Shown piece after piece: positions 47,147 to 55,674 of a stretch of 64,000 nt of DNA (the stretch's first letter is position 1; each line of letters begins with the position of its first letter). Source of the stretch: an uncultured Bradyrhizobium sp. (GTDB lineage Bacteria; Pseudomonadota; Alphaproteobacteria; Rhizobiales; Xanthobacteraceae); NCBI RefSeq assembly GCF_947648125.1, contig NZ_CANSMR010000033.1:19368-83367 (forward strand), given 5' to 3'. The notes below the pieces were generated by a model. It had not been told where the DNA came from, searched no databases, and was given only the letters and a program-made list of their open reading frames with translations. The translations under genes were made by a program, and so were the position numbers.

Positions 47147-48912
47147 CGCGCCTTCATGTGCAGCTCGCAGCGGTAGCGGCACTGGCGTGCCTTGCGCTCG
47201 CGCCCCTCGTGCTGAGCCCGTTCAGCGTCACGCTGATGAACTATATCGGCATCTACTCGCTCGTCGCCATCGGCCTTGCGCTCCTCACCGGCGTCGGCGG
47301 CATCGTGTCGTTCGGACAGGCCGCGTTCGTCGGCATCGCCGCCTATGCGACAGCGTGGGTCTCTGCCCTGAACGGGCAATCGCCCTGGCTCGGCCTGTTG
47401 TTCGGGGTGGCGCTGACCTGCAGCGTCGCGGCCATCCTCGGCGTCGTTACCCTGCGCCTCCAGGGCCATTTCCTCTCGCTCTCGACCGTCGCATGGGGCC
47501 TTGCGATCGGCTTCCTGTTCGGCAATGTCGAGGGGCTCGGCCGCTTCAACGGCATCTCGTCGATCCCGCCGATCCATCTTGGCTCGTTCGCGCTCGTCTC
47601 CAGCGCCCAGATCTATTATCTGATCTGGGGCATCGTCGCCTTGGTGCTCCTGCTCGGCTACAATCTGCTGGACTCGCGGCTCGGCCGCGCCATGCGGGCA
47701 CTGCGCGGCGGCAATACGCTGGTCGAGAGCCTCGGCATCAACGCCTTCCGGATCAAGCTCGTGACCTTCGTGATCGCGGCGTTCCTGGCCTCGCTCTCCG
47801 GATGGCTTTACGCACATATGAGCCGCTTCATCAGCCCGGGTCCGTTCGATGCCAGCATGGGCATCGAATATCTGATGATGACGATGGTCGGTGGCGCGGG
47901 TAGCCTGCTCGGCGGTGTCGTCGGCGCCGCCATCGTGACCCTGCTGAAGAACAGCGTGCAGGATTATCTGCCGCTGATCGCCAAGGGCGCATCCGGGCAA
48001 CTCGAGATCGTCGCCTTCTCCGCGCTGTTCATCCTGTTCCTGCAATGGGCGCGGCAGGGCATCGTCCCCTCGATTGCGCGCTATCTGCCGAAGACCAGGC
48101 GCGAGCGGCCGCAGCCGGCACCGCCGCTACCGCGCCGTCCGCAACCGGCACCGGGCGAGCTTCTTCTGAAGGTCGACGGCGCCGAGCGCCGGTTCGGTGG
48201 CCTCGTCGCGGTCAACAATGTCAGCTTCGAGGTGAGATCCGGCGAGATACTTGCCGTCATCGGTCCGAACGGCGCCGGCAAGAGCACGATGTTCAACTGC
48301 CTGACCGGCGCGCTGCGGGTCAACAAGGGCGAGATCGTCTTTGCGGGCCGCCCGATCACGCATGATGCGCAATCCCGCATCGCCAAGGCCGGCGTCGCCC
48401 GGACCTTCCAGCATGTCAAGCTGCGGCCGCGCATGAGCCTGCTGGAGAACGTCATGCTCGGCACTCACAGCCGGACCCGCACCGGCCTGTTCGCCGGCGC
48501 CTTTCGCCTCAATCAGCGCGAGGAAGCCAGCGCCCGGCACGAGGCGCTGATGCAGCTCGAGCGCGTCGGGCTCGGCGACAAGCCGTTCGAGCTCGCCGGC
48601 AATCTTCCCCTCGGCAACCAGCGCATCCTGGAGATCGCACGCGCGCTCGCCGCGGATCCCGCCCTCCTGGTGCTGGACGAGCCGGCGGCGGGCCTGCGCC
48701 GCCAGGAAAAGCTGAGATTGGCGGAGCTGCTCCGCTCGCTGCGCGCGGACCACCTGACCATTCTCATCGTCGAGCACGACATGGAGTTCGTGATGTCGCT
48801 GGTCGACCGCATCGTGGTGCTCGATTTCGGCTCCAAGCTTTGCGAGGGCATCCCGAGCGCGATCCGCAACGACGAGCGGGTGCAAGAGGCCTATCTCGGA
48901 GGCGTCGCATGA
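47143..48912 (+). CDS. fused Liv permease-ATPase (LivM-LivG)
   Basis: 589-residue fusion. Residues 1-310 are a LivM-like permease (ALLTGVGGIVSFGQAAFVGIAAYATAW early). A Pro/Arg-rich linker (about 311-335) follows. Residues 336-589 are the LivG ATPase with Walker A GPNGAGKST, Walker B ALLVLDEPAAGL and the His-loop IVEHDMEFVM. The signature motif is LPLGNQR in place of LSGGQ, a variation typical of LivG. It overlaps both neighbours by ATGA, so the transporter is translated as one coupled block. Confidence 0.93.
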   Translation: MTRLHVQLAAVAALACLALAPLVLSPFSVTLMNYIGIYSLVAIGLALLTGVGGIVSFGQAAFVGIAAYATAWVSALNGQSPWLGLLFGVALTCSVAAILGVVTLRLQGHFLSLSTVAWGLAIGFLFGNVEGLGRFNGISSIPPIHLGSFALVSSAQIYYLIWGIVALVLLLGYNLLDSRLGRAMRALRGGNTLVESLGINAFRIKLVTFVIAAFLASLSGWLYAHMSRFISPGPFDASMGIEYLMMTMVGGAGSLLGGVVGAAIVTLLKNSVQDYLPLIAKGASGQLEIVAFSALFILFLQWARQGIVPSIARYLPKTRRERPQPAPPLPRRPQPAPGELLLKVDGAERRFGGLVAVNNVSFEVRSGEILAVIGPNGAGKSTMFNCLTGALRVNKGEIVFAGRPITHDAQSRIAKAGVARTFQHVKLRPRMSLLENVMLGTHSRTRTGLFAGAFRLNQREEASARHEALMQLERVGLGDKPFELAGNLPLGNQRILEIARALAADPALLVLDEPAAGLRRQEKLRLAELLRSLRADHLTILIVEHDMEFVMSLVDRIVVLDFGSKLCEGIPSAIRNDERVQEAYLGGVA

Positions 48913-49622
48913 GCGAGATGTTCTCCATGACCGACGTGACCGTCTGCTACGACAACGTCGAGGCCGTGCGTAATGTCTCGCTGTCGGTCGACGAGGGACA
49001 GATCGTCACCGTGATCGGCCCGAACGGCGCCGGCAAGACCACGCTGCTGATGGCCGCCATCGGGCTGCTCGGATCGCGTGGCCGCATGGCATTCCGCGGC
49101 AACGATCTCGGTAAGATGTCGGTCGAGGATCGCGTCGAGCGCAGGCTCTGCCTGGTTCCGGAGAAGCGCGAACTGTTCTCCGACATGTCGGTCGCCGATA
49201 ACCTTCTGCTCGGCTCCTACAGCCTGCGCGATCGCTCGGGTGTCGGAAAGGCGCTGGATGAGGTCTATGATCGTTTCCCACGGCTGAAGGAGCGGCAACG
49301 TCAGGCCGCAGGCACGCTGTCCGGCGGCGAGCGCCAGATGCTTGCGCTCGGACGTGCGCTGATGGCCAAGCCCGCGCTGCTGATGCTCGACGAGCCCAGC
49401 CTCGGCCTTGCGCCGTTGATCGTGCGCGAGATCTTTCGCACCATCGCGTCCTTGCGCGAACTGGGTGTATCCATCCTGCTGGTCGAGCAGAACGCCCGTG
49501 CCGCGCTCGAGACCGCTGACTATGGTTACGTGCTGGAGACCGGCGAGATCGTGCAGTCCGGCCCTGCCAAGGATCTGATCCACGATCCCCGGCTGATCAC
49601 GGCCTATCTCGGCGGACACTGA
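48909..49622 (+). CDS. Liv-type ABC transporter ATPase (LivF-like)
   Basis: 237-residue ATPase, the second nucleotide-binding subunit of the transporter. Walker A is GPNGAGKTT, the signature is LSGGERQMLALGRAL, Walker B is LLMLDEPSLGLAP and the switch is LLVEQNARAALE, all LivF-like. The start overlaps the LivMG stop (ATGA). It ends the operon; a dispersed repeat lies 36 bases downstream. Confidence 0.94.
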   Translation: MSEMFSMTDVTVCYDNVEAVRNVSLSVDEGQIVTVIGPNGAGKTTLLMAAIGLLGSRGRMAFRGNDLGKMSVEDRVERRLCLVPEKRELFSDMSVADNLLLGSYSLRDRSGVGKALDEVYDRFPRLKERQRQAAGTLSGGERQMLALGRALMAKPALLMLDEPSLGLAPLIVREIFRTIASLRELGVSILLVEQNARAALETADYGYVLETGEIVQSGPAKDLIHDPRLITAYLGGH

Positions 49623-49657
49623 GACCGGTTTGAGTCGGTCCCGGCGAGCCGCACACC

Positions 49658-49691
49658 AAAAACGTCGAAAACAACCCCATGCACAGTAGCC
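49658..49691. repeat. dispersed intergenic repeat, copy B
   Basis: 34 bases matching copy A at 24062-24095 except for three positions; core CGAAAACAACCCCATGCA then CAGTAGCC. It sits between the convergent LivF and hydrolase genes. Confidence 0.75.
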
Positions 49692-49704
49692 GGCCACAGC
49701 AACA

Positions 49705-51012
49705 TCAATGGCTTGCCGGCTCGGCGCTACGCACACCCACCTCCTTCATGAAGGCGAGCAGGAGCGTGCTGAGCCGAACCGGCTGCTCCTGTTGGATCCA
49801 GTGACCGGCGCCGTCGATCAGCTCGATGCCGCCCATCCTCGTCGCCGCCTTCGTCCTCATAAGTTCGACCGCGCCCGGCGCCGAATAGGTGCCCCAATCG
49901 CTCGTCCCGCCGATGAAGAGCGACGGGACATCGATCGTCTTGCCCGAAAACAAGCGCAACTCAGCGTTCAGGTCAGGATCGGAATAGACGCGATAAGCCT
50001 GCAGCGCGCCTTGAAACCCGGTGCGGCCGTACTCCTCCGTGTACACGCCAAGCTCCGGCTCGGTGAGCCAGTTGCAGGCCTGGACCTCGGCGGCGGAAGG
50101 GTGGAATGAAGCGACGGTCTCGGGCATCGTCTTGCCAAGATCCATGACGTAATAGGTGGGCATTTGTGCAAGTTCGATGGCGGTTCGCGCCTTCAACGGA
50201 TGCGGCTTATTTCCCAGCCAGTCAGCGCTCTTGACGTGGAAGAATGCACGAAGAAACGCATGTAAACCTTGCGGGGGGTGCCACATGTCATCGTTCGCCC
50301 CCCGTGTGCTCAAGTATTGTTGGTAATGCTCTCTCGGCGGATCGAGCGCCGCCAGCGCGGCCGCTAGCTTTTGATTTTCGGTGTTCGGCTGGACCGACGA
50401 TGCCTCGCTTTCCGCAGTGTTGAAAGGAAACGCCGGCGGACCGGGGAACGGTGCGCTCATCAGCACCACCGAGGGAAAGACGTCAGGTCGCGCCAGCGTA
50501 CAATAGGCCGCCACGGGCGAGCCGAAGTCGTGCCCGACGAGCATTGCCGTGCGCCGATACCCCAACGCCGAAACCAATCCGAGGGCGTCACGCGTCATGT
50601 TCAAGAGGCTGAACGGTCCTAGCGCGGCGTCATAGCCGTTCACCCAACCGGTGGTGCGGCCAAAGCCCCGCTGGTCGGGCGCCACCACATGGTAACCGGC
50701 GTCAGCAAGCAGCGGGAGCAGGTGTCGCCAGCCGTATGCCAAATCCGGAAAGCCGTGCAGAAGCAGCGCGAGCGGCCGGCCGGGGCTTTCGTAACCGGCC
50801 TCGAGAATATGGACATCGAGGCCGTTGACCCCATGGATCATGCGCGAGCGGACCCCCTTGGGAAGCGTTCCATCGCCATATGCTGATGTGGTCAAATCAG
50901 TTCCTCCTATGGGGTTTGCGCGGGCCGGTCGAAGCGAAGCCGCAACCAGGCCGGCCGCGCCCATCGCCAAGACGGCTCGTCGGGACGCCAATGACTTGAC
51001 TGGATGACTCAT
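49705..51012 (-). CDS. Tat-exported alpha/beta hydrolase, epoxide hydrolase-like
   Basis: 435-residue alpha/beta hydrolase. The N terminus has SRRAVLAMGAAGLVAASLRPARA, a probable Tat signal. The oxyanion motif is LLLHGFPDLAYGWRHLLPLL, and the nucleophile elbow VGHDFGSPVAAY has Asp, as in epoxide hydrolases and dehalogenases. The catalytic His is near the C terminus in GAGHWIQQEQP. Dehalogenase or epoxide hydrolase activity cannot be separated by eye. It is divergent from a TetR gene with which it shares a palindromic operator pair. Confidence 0.87.
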   Translation of the reverse strand: MSHPVKSLASRRAVLAMGAAGLVAASLRPARANPIGGTDLTTSAYGDGTLPKGVRSRMIHGVNGLDVHILEAGYESPGRPLALLLHGFPDLAYGWRHLLPLLADAGYHVVAPDQRGFGRTTGWVNGYDAALGPFSLLNMTRDALGLVSALGYRRTAMLVGHDFGSPVAAYCTLARPDVFPSVVLMSAPFPGPPAFPFNTAESEASSVQPNTENQKLAAALAALDPPREHYQQYLSTRGANDDMWHPPQGLHAFLRAFFHVKSADWLGNKPHPLKARTAIELAQMPTYYVMDLGKTMPETVASFHPSAAEVQACNWLTEPELGVYTEEYGRTGFQGALQAYRVYSDPDLNAELRLFSGKTIDVPSLFIGGTSDWGTYSAPGAVELMRTKAATRMGGIELIDGAGHWIQQEQPVRLSTLLLAFMKEVGVRSAEPASH

Positions 51013-51080
51013 GACGGAACGCACCGTCCGCGTGCAGGCGCTTGGCCTGGACTTTGGCCGAGGGGCATCATCGGATTTCC

Positions 51081-51119
51081 TACTATGGTGATCACCATAG
51101 TATGGCAATCGCCATAGTA
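51081..51119. promoter_or_regulatory. double palindromic operator between hydrolase and TetR genes
   Basis: Two 22-bp dyads with the same half-sites, TACTATGG-N6-CCATAGTA (perfect, 51081-51102) and TAGTATGG-N6-CCATAGTA (two mismatched pairs, 51098-51119). Their centres are 17 bases apart. They lie between the divergent hydrolase and TetR starts, ending 30 bases before the TetR ATG. This is the expected position for the TetR protein's own operator. Confidence 0.82.
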
Positions 51120-51149
51120 GCGTCAAGCGAAAGGTGTTACGTTCGCGGC

Positions 51150-51731
51150 ATGCCACGTAAGACTGACGCTCGCGCTCGCGCGATTGCCACCGCCGAACGA
51201 CTGTTTCGCATCCAAGGCTACACGGCGACTGGATTGACCCAGATCATTGCAGAAAGCGGTGCGCCCAAAGGATCGTTCTACTTTCACTTTCCACGCGGCA
51301 AGGCACAGCTCGCAGAAGAAGCAATCGATCATTACGTTGCGGGTAGAATTGCGGTATTGCGGAATATCTCGGCGAATACGACGGGCGATGCCCTGAATTT
51401 CGTTCATCAGATTTTCAGCACATTCGCGGCCGAAATGGTCGCCTCAGATTTCCAGTACGGATGTCTGATGCAAAATCTGGCGAATGAGCTGCCCGCGCTC
51501 GACGCTGAACTGACCAAACGGGTAGCGCGCGGATTTGTTGACTCGACCGAGATTGTCGCGGAGCATTTCAGAGGGTGCGGTTTCGCTCCCGCGCGCGCAT
51601 CCTCTACCGCAGCCGCATTGGTGGCCGCCCTCGAAGGCGCGCGAACGATCGCGCGCCTGGAACGCACGCCGGCTATATTCGAGGCGCTGGCGGATGTCAG
51701 TGTCCGGAGGTGGGCTGCCCCCGAGCGGTGA
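51150..51731 (+). CDS. TetR-family repressor of the adjacent hydrolase
   Basis: 193-residue TetR-type regulator. The N-terminal HTH reads RAIATAERLFRIQGYTATGLTQIIAESGAPKGSFYFHFPRGKAQLAEEAI; the GSFYFHF motif is typical of the LmrA/YxaF-like branch. The ligand-binding domain (about 80-193) includes YGCLMQNLANELPALDAEL. The ATG at 51150 fits the domain start. It faces the epoxide hydrolase-like gene across the double palindrome and probably represses both genes. Confidence 0.9.
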   Translation: MPRKTDARARAIATAERLFRIQGYTATGLTQIIAESGAPKGSFYFHFPRGKAQLAEEAIDHYVAGRIAVLRNISANTTGDALNFVHQIFSTFAAEMVASDFQYGCLMQNLANELPALDAELTKRVARGFVDSTEIVAEHFRGCGFAPARASSTAAALVAALEGARTIARLERTPAIFEALADVSVRRWAAPER

Positions 51732-51761
51732 TCCGCGCCCAACGTTCTCGCTACAATGCCA

Positions 51762-52502
51762 TCATCGCGGCGTTCCGCCCTTGCCCATCTCACTCATCTC
51801 CCTTGCCGGGACGATCCTCGTCAGCATCGGAAAATGCTTGTTGCCGCCCGCGAACGGCGGAAACCGGACGAAGTCCGCGCGCATCCGCGTGATCACGTCG
51901 GAGCTTAGCGCGCGCGCAAGGGCCTGCGGGCTGTCGAACATCAGCCTGTTGCGCTGCATGTACTCGACCCGCTGCGACGGCAGCCGGTCGACCCAATCGA
52001 TCCGCGTGTAGATCTCGATCTGGCGGACGCCAGGGAAGGTTCGCATGATCGACGGATGATGCTCCAGGTAATGCAAATTCCAGGCATTCATGTCGTCGGC
52101 CAGCCCGGGGTAATGCACGAGGTAGCTGCACGGCGTGACGGTGCCTTTCGCATGCGCGGCGTCGTCGACCGGAAAGGCGCGCGTCACCATCGCCTGATGC
52201 GTCACGTCCAATCCGGCTAGGCCCGGCAGTCCGCGACCTGCCGCAAGACCCGCGAGCACACCACCGCGGTCCATCGCGGCCTCGCATGCAATCAGGTTCG
52301 GAAATCGCAGTTGCAGCGCAAATACCGGCCCGGACCCGTCCGCCTTGTGGGGATGATCGACCGATTGCTCCAGCGGCGTGAACAGCAGGCCCTCGGCCAT
52401 CCCCGGAGTAGACCCCACGAGGGCAGCCGCAGCAGCAAGATCATCCGCGTGAATTCGCCGCTCGCCTTTCGGATCGGAGAACGTCATGAACAGCGAGATC
52501 AT
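51762..52502 (-). CDS. EthD-domain protein
   Basis: 246-residue protein whose second half is an EthD-like dimeric alpha+beta barrel: YLVHYPGLADDMNAWNLHYLEHHPSIMRTFPGVRQIEIYTRIDW. The first half looks like another copy of the same fold (MISLFMTFSDP...LLFTPLEQ). EthD proteins often accompany aromatic or ether degradation enzymes. The start overlaps the thioesterase stop (ATGA); it is last in the cupin-FAH-thioesterase-EthD operon. Reaction unknown. Confidence 0.72.
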   Translation of the reverse strand: MISLFMTFSDPKGERRIHADDLAAAAALVGSTPGMAEGLLFTPLEQSVDHPHKADGSGPVFALQLRFPNLIACEAAMDRGGVLAGLAAGRGLPGLAGLDVTHQAMVTRAFPVDDAAHAKGTVTPCSYLVHYPGLADDMNAWNLHYLEHHPSIMRTFPGVRQIEIYTRIDWVDRLPSQRVEYMQRNRLMFDSPQALARALSSDVITRMRADFVRFPPFAGGNKHFPMLTRIVPAREMSEMGKGGTPR

Positions 52503-52930
52503 GATGCAGCCCTCTCCTCGCCGGCTTGCAGATGTAACATGAGAGCCGCACGAACGTCATCGGGCCATGGGATTGCGTGATGATCGACCAGCGACGTCGC
52601 GGCAAGGATCTGGCGCGCCCGCCAGCGCACGCCATCTGCGGCCGTCACGACGTGCGCCAGATGGAGCGAGGCACGGCCGACCTTGACGACGCAGAGGCCG
52701 AACGTCAGGCGATCGCCGAACTTCGACGGCCGCGAAAAGTCGCAGGTTAGATGCACGGTCGGGGTGCCGATCCTGCGGACCGTGATCAGCTCCGGCCAGG
52801 GAAACCCGATCGTGGTCCAGAACTCCTCGACCACGCCGTTGAGGATATTCAGGTAGGACGGGAAATAGGCGATCCCCGATGGATCGCAGTCGCCGAACCT
52901 CAGCTCGCGATCGAACGAGAACGAGGTCAT
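52499..52930 (-). CDS. 4-hydroxybenzoyl-CoA thioesterase-family protein
   Basis: 143-residue hot-dog thioesterase. The 4-HBT active-site motif is near the N terminus: FDRELRFGDCDPSGIAYFPSYLNIL, with the nucleophilic Asp in GDCDPSGI. HLTCDFSRPSKFGDRLTFGLCV follows. It overlaps the FAH stop and the EthD start, so translation is coupled. It probably frees an aromatic acid from its CoA ester within this pathway (inference). A longer upstream frame (to 53008) is low-complexity arginine and is ignored. Confidence 0.88.
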   Translation of the reverse strand: MTSFSFDRELRFGDCDPSGIAYFPSYLNILNGVVEEFWTTIGFPWPELITVRRIGTPTVHLTCDFSRPSKFGDRLTFGLCVVKVGRASLHLAHVVTAADGVRWRARQILAATSLVDHHAIPWPDDVRAALMLHLQAGEERAAS

Positions 52931-53838
52931 CAGATCGCGACAACGGGGTGCCGGATGACGCCGACGCCGTCGACGCCGGCCTCGACCACATCGCCGGGCC
53001 ACAGCCATTCTTGCGGGCTCATGCCGGCGCCGACGCCTTCAGGCGTTCCGGTCGCGATGATGTCGCCCGGCTCGAGCGTCATGCCGGACGAGATATCGGC
53101 GATCAGGGCGGGGATATCGAAGATCATGTATTTGGTGTTGGAGTCCTGCTTCATGACGCCGTTCTTGGTCAGCCACAGCCTGAGATCATGCGGATCGGGA
53201 ATCTCATCCGCGGTCACGATGCAGGGGCCGAACGGCGCGTAGGTGTCCATGCCCTTGGAGAAGATCCACTGCCCGGCGCGGCGATTGTCGCGCGCGGAAA
53301 TGTCGATCATCACGGAATAGCCGAAGACGTGGTCCATCGCCTTCTCGACCGGAATGCGCGTCGCGGTCTTGCCGATGATGACGGCGAGCTCGACCTCCCA
53401 GTCGAGCTGCCGGGTGATGCTGGCATTGTGCTGGATCGCAGCTCCCGGCCCGATCACGGCGGTTGGTGGCTTGGAGAACACCACTGGCTGCTTCGGCAGA
53501 TCCTTGTCGGTGTCGAGGCTCTTGGCCGACTCCGCGACATGCGCACGATAGTTCAGCCCGATCCCGAAGATGTTCTTCCGCGGACGCGGGATCGGTGCCT
53601 GCAGCCTGACGTCCTCGAGCGAAACCGCGGCGCCGACCGGCAGTGCCCCGTTGGCGCTGTCCAGGCATTCCTTCAACGCCGGCAGCAGCGTGACGGCGTT
53701 ATCGATCAACGAGAGCATATCGCCCGGCCAGACCACGCCGCGTGACGCACCGAGGCGCGCGACATCGACAACCAAACCGTTGACGACGACCCCAAGCCGG
53801 GCACCGCTGGAGCCCAAGGTGTAGGTGACAAGACGCAT
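52930..53838 (-). CDS. fumarylacetoacetate hydrolase-family protein
   Basis: 302-residue FAH-family hydrolase. The metal-binding and core motifs are FGIGLNYRAHVAE, DWEVELAVIIGK, GYSVMIDISARD, KGMDTYAPFGPCIVTADEIPDP and GDIIATGTPEGVGAG. Members include fumarylpyruvate hydrolase, fumarylacetoacetate hydrolase and OHED hydrolase/decarboxylase. Being 44 bases downstream of a gentisate-dioxygenase-like bicupin, fumarylpyruvate-type cleavage product hydrolysis is the natural guess. Confidence 0.92.
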   Translation of the reverse strand: MRLVTYTLGSSGARLGVVVNGLVVDVARLGASRGVVWPGDMLSLIDNAVTLLPALKECLDSANGALPVGAAVSLEDVRLQAPIPRPRKNIFGIGLNYRAHVAESAKSLDTDKDLPKQPVVFSKPPTAVIGPGAAIQHNASITRQLDWEVELAVIIGKTATRIPVEKAMDHVFGYSVMIDISARDNRRAGQWIFSKGMDTYAPFGPCIVTADEIPDPHDLRLWLTKNGVMKQDSNTKYMIFDIPALIADISSGMTLEPGDIIATGTPEGVGAGMSPQEWLWPGDVVEAGVDGVGVIRHPVVAI

Positions 53839-53882
53839 GAGAGCTTGATCCGATTATTCGGGTTGAATTCTGCGGGGAAACG

Positions 53883-54989
53883 TCAGGCCGCGACCGGCTG
53901 GTGGCCGGCATTGTCGCCATAGGCCTCTTCCCGGTAGAGGCCGAGCCCTTCGATGACGGGCAGATCGTTGAAGCAGAACAGGCAGGCGTCCTCGCTAGCC
54001 GAAGCGTTGCCGTGCTCATGCCAGGCCCAGGAGGGAACGCAGAAAATATCGCGCTCCTGCCACTCGAACCGCTTGCCGCCGATCACGGAATAGCCGTGTC
54101 CTTTGGCGACCTGATAGACGAAGCTTCCGGTGTGGCGGTGCGACTTGGTCGTCTCGCCCGGCCGCAGCAACTGCATGCTCGCACCGATGGTCTGCATCAC
54201 ATGTCCGCCGGTGATCGGATTGACATAGTTCATCAGGATGCCGTCATAGGGCGATCCGTCGGTCGCGGCGGCATACTTCCGCAACGACTCGTAGGTCGGC
54301 TCCCACTCATATTTGAACATCGGCGAATAGCCGTTCGACCATCGCGAGCCCGCCGGCCGAAGACCGGGATTGCCCCAGGTCTTAGTCATGTCGTCGACGG
54401 GATAGCTCGACTCCTCCTGCTGGATGTTCGGGTGCACGACGAAGAAATTGGCTTCCAGCGCATTGACGAGCGGAATGTCGAGCCCATCCTGCCAGATACA
54501 GACCGAGCCGTTTGCCTCGACGCCATGCTCGTGCCAGGTGCCGTTCGGTGTCAGCACGAAATCGCGCGCGCCGAGCGTCATCTTGTGACCATCGACAATG
54601 GTGTAGGCGCCCTCGCCTTCCATGATGAAGCGCAGGGCGGAGGCCGAATGCGCATGGGCTGACGCCACTTCGCCCGGGTGCATCACCTGCAAGCCCGAAT
54701 AGAGCCAACCGACCGCGGCCGACACGTCGCGGCGCCCGGGATTGTTGAGGTAGATCACCCGCCGTCCGGCCTTCTCCGGCGAGACCAGTTCCACGGAGCG
54801 CAACACGTGCTCACGCAGATCGCTGTAGCGCCAGAGAACGGGAACGGACGCCGACTGCGGCTGCCACGGCTCGATCTTGTTGGCGACCGTCCACAGCGCG
54901 GCCGCTTCGAACTTCTCGAGGTCCTTGTAGTAGGCCTTGAGCTCCGGGGTATCCTCGACATTGGCTCGGCCGATGACGTTTTCACCCAT
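53883..54989 (-). CDS. gentisate 1,2-dioxygenase/salicylate dioxygenase-like bicupin
   Basis: 368-residue Fe(II) bicupin ring-cleavage dioxygenase. The N-terminal cupin carries the iron ligands in ASAHAHSASALRFIMEGEGAY and WHEHG. The C-terminal cupin has TTKSHRHTGSFVYQVAKGHGY and WAWHEHGN. The family includes gentisate, 1-hydroxy-2-naphthoate and salicylate dioxygenases. GGAGG lies five bases before the ATG at 54989, and a TTG at 55001 is less likely. It leads the operon with FAH, thioesterase and EthD genes and is divergent from iorA. Confidence 0.9.
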   Translation of the reverse strand: MGENVIGRANVEDTPELKAYYKDLEKFEAAALWTVANKIEPWQPQSASVPVLWRYSDLREHVLRSVELVSPEKAGRRVIYLNNPGRRDVSAAVGWLYSGLQVMHPGEVASAHAHSASALRFIMEGEGAYTIVDGHKMTLGARDFVLTPNGTWHEHGVEANGSVCIWQDGLDIPLVNALEANFFVVHPNIQQEESSYPVDDMTKTWGNPGLRPAGSRWSNGYSPMFKYEWEPTYESLRKYAAATDGSPYDGILMNYVNPITGGHVMQTIGASMQLLRPGETTKSHRHTGSFVYQVAKGHGYSVIGGKRFEWQERDIFCVPSWAWHEHGNASASEDACLFCFNDLPVIEGLGLYREEAYGDNAGHQPVAA

Positions 54990-55019
54990 CCTGTCCTCCA
55001 AGTCTTATCTCATGACGTC

Positions 55020-55470
55020 CTGTCGCCACATCCGAAACTGTCGTCCTGGCGTTCGCCAGGACGACGGTGAAGCTGGCTGTCGATTCAAGTTGCCACACCA
55101 CGCGGTGTCATCACACGCGAAAGCGGGTGATCCAGTATTCCAGAGACGTCTGTGCTTGAGCCGAGAGGCCGCGGCGTACTGGATCGCCCGGTCGAGCCGG
55201 GCGATGACAGCTGTGGGTGCCTTGCGTACCATCGTCGTCTTGGCGAAAGCCAGGACGACGGTGAAGAGAGTTCGCGATCGTGGCGTCGTCGAATCGAATC
55301 CTGCCGCCACATCCACAATTGTCGGCCTGGCGAAAGCCAGGACCCGTAACCACCGCATGTGATTGTGAAAGGGATTGCGGCCCCAGATCGCTCGACAATG
55401 ACCATTCGGGGTAATGGGTCCTGGCTTTCGCCAGGACGACGGTGCGGAGGGTTTGCGATTCGTGGCGTCG
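55020..55470. repeat. cluster of REP-like palindromic elements
   Basis: About 450 intergenic bases containing at least six palindromic units. One unit, CCTGGCGAAAGCCAGG (or CCTGGCTTTCGCCAGG), recurs near 55042-55065, 55234-55260, 55325-55343 and 55416-55442. Longer flanking stretches such as GACGACGGTG and CGCGATCGTGGCGTCG recur too. Other units are a CACGCGAAAGCGGGTG hairpin near 55112 and ATCGCCCGG-TCGAG-CCGGGCGAT near 55183. This is a typical dispersed repeat cluster, not a CRISPR (spacers and repeats are irregular). Confidence 0.82.
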
Positions 55471-55622
55471 TTGGATCGACACGTCCCATCATTCCGTCGT
55501 GCCTGGAATTGACACGAAGCTCGCGTGCTCCGCGGCAGCTTCAGCATTGGCGCTACCCTGTCGCTAGCCCATACTCGCCGTCCGGAGCAGAGATCCGCAA
55601 AGCCTGGCGGCATGGCGCAGCG

Positions 55623-55651
55623 TTGACTTACTTTACATGTAAACGTATGCT
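55623..55651 (+). promoter_or_regulatory. iorA promoter with palindromic operator in the spacer
   Basis: TTGACT (-35, 55623-55628), a 17-base spacer, and TATGCT (-10, 55646-55651), 23 bases before the iorA ATG; TGGAGGG is the ribosome-binding site. The spacer holds a perfect 12-bp palindrome TTTACATGTAAA (55632-55643). Its position would let a MarR dimer block polymerase, and two marR genes lie at the end of this operon. Confidence 0.72.
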
Positions 55652-55674
55652 ATCGCATATTTCTGGAGGGTGCA

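Noticed and set aside
55020-55470. Possible CRISPR array
   Set aside because: The repeated units are short palindromes in both orientations with irregular spacing and long flanking similarity; no cas genes are near. REP-like elements explain it better.
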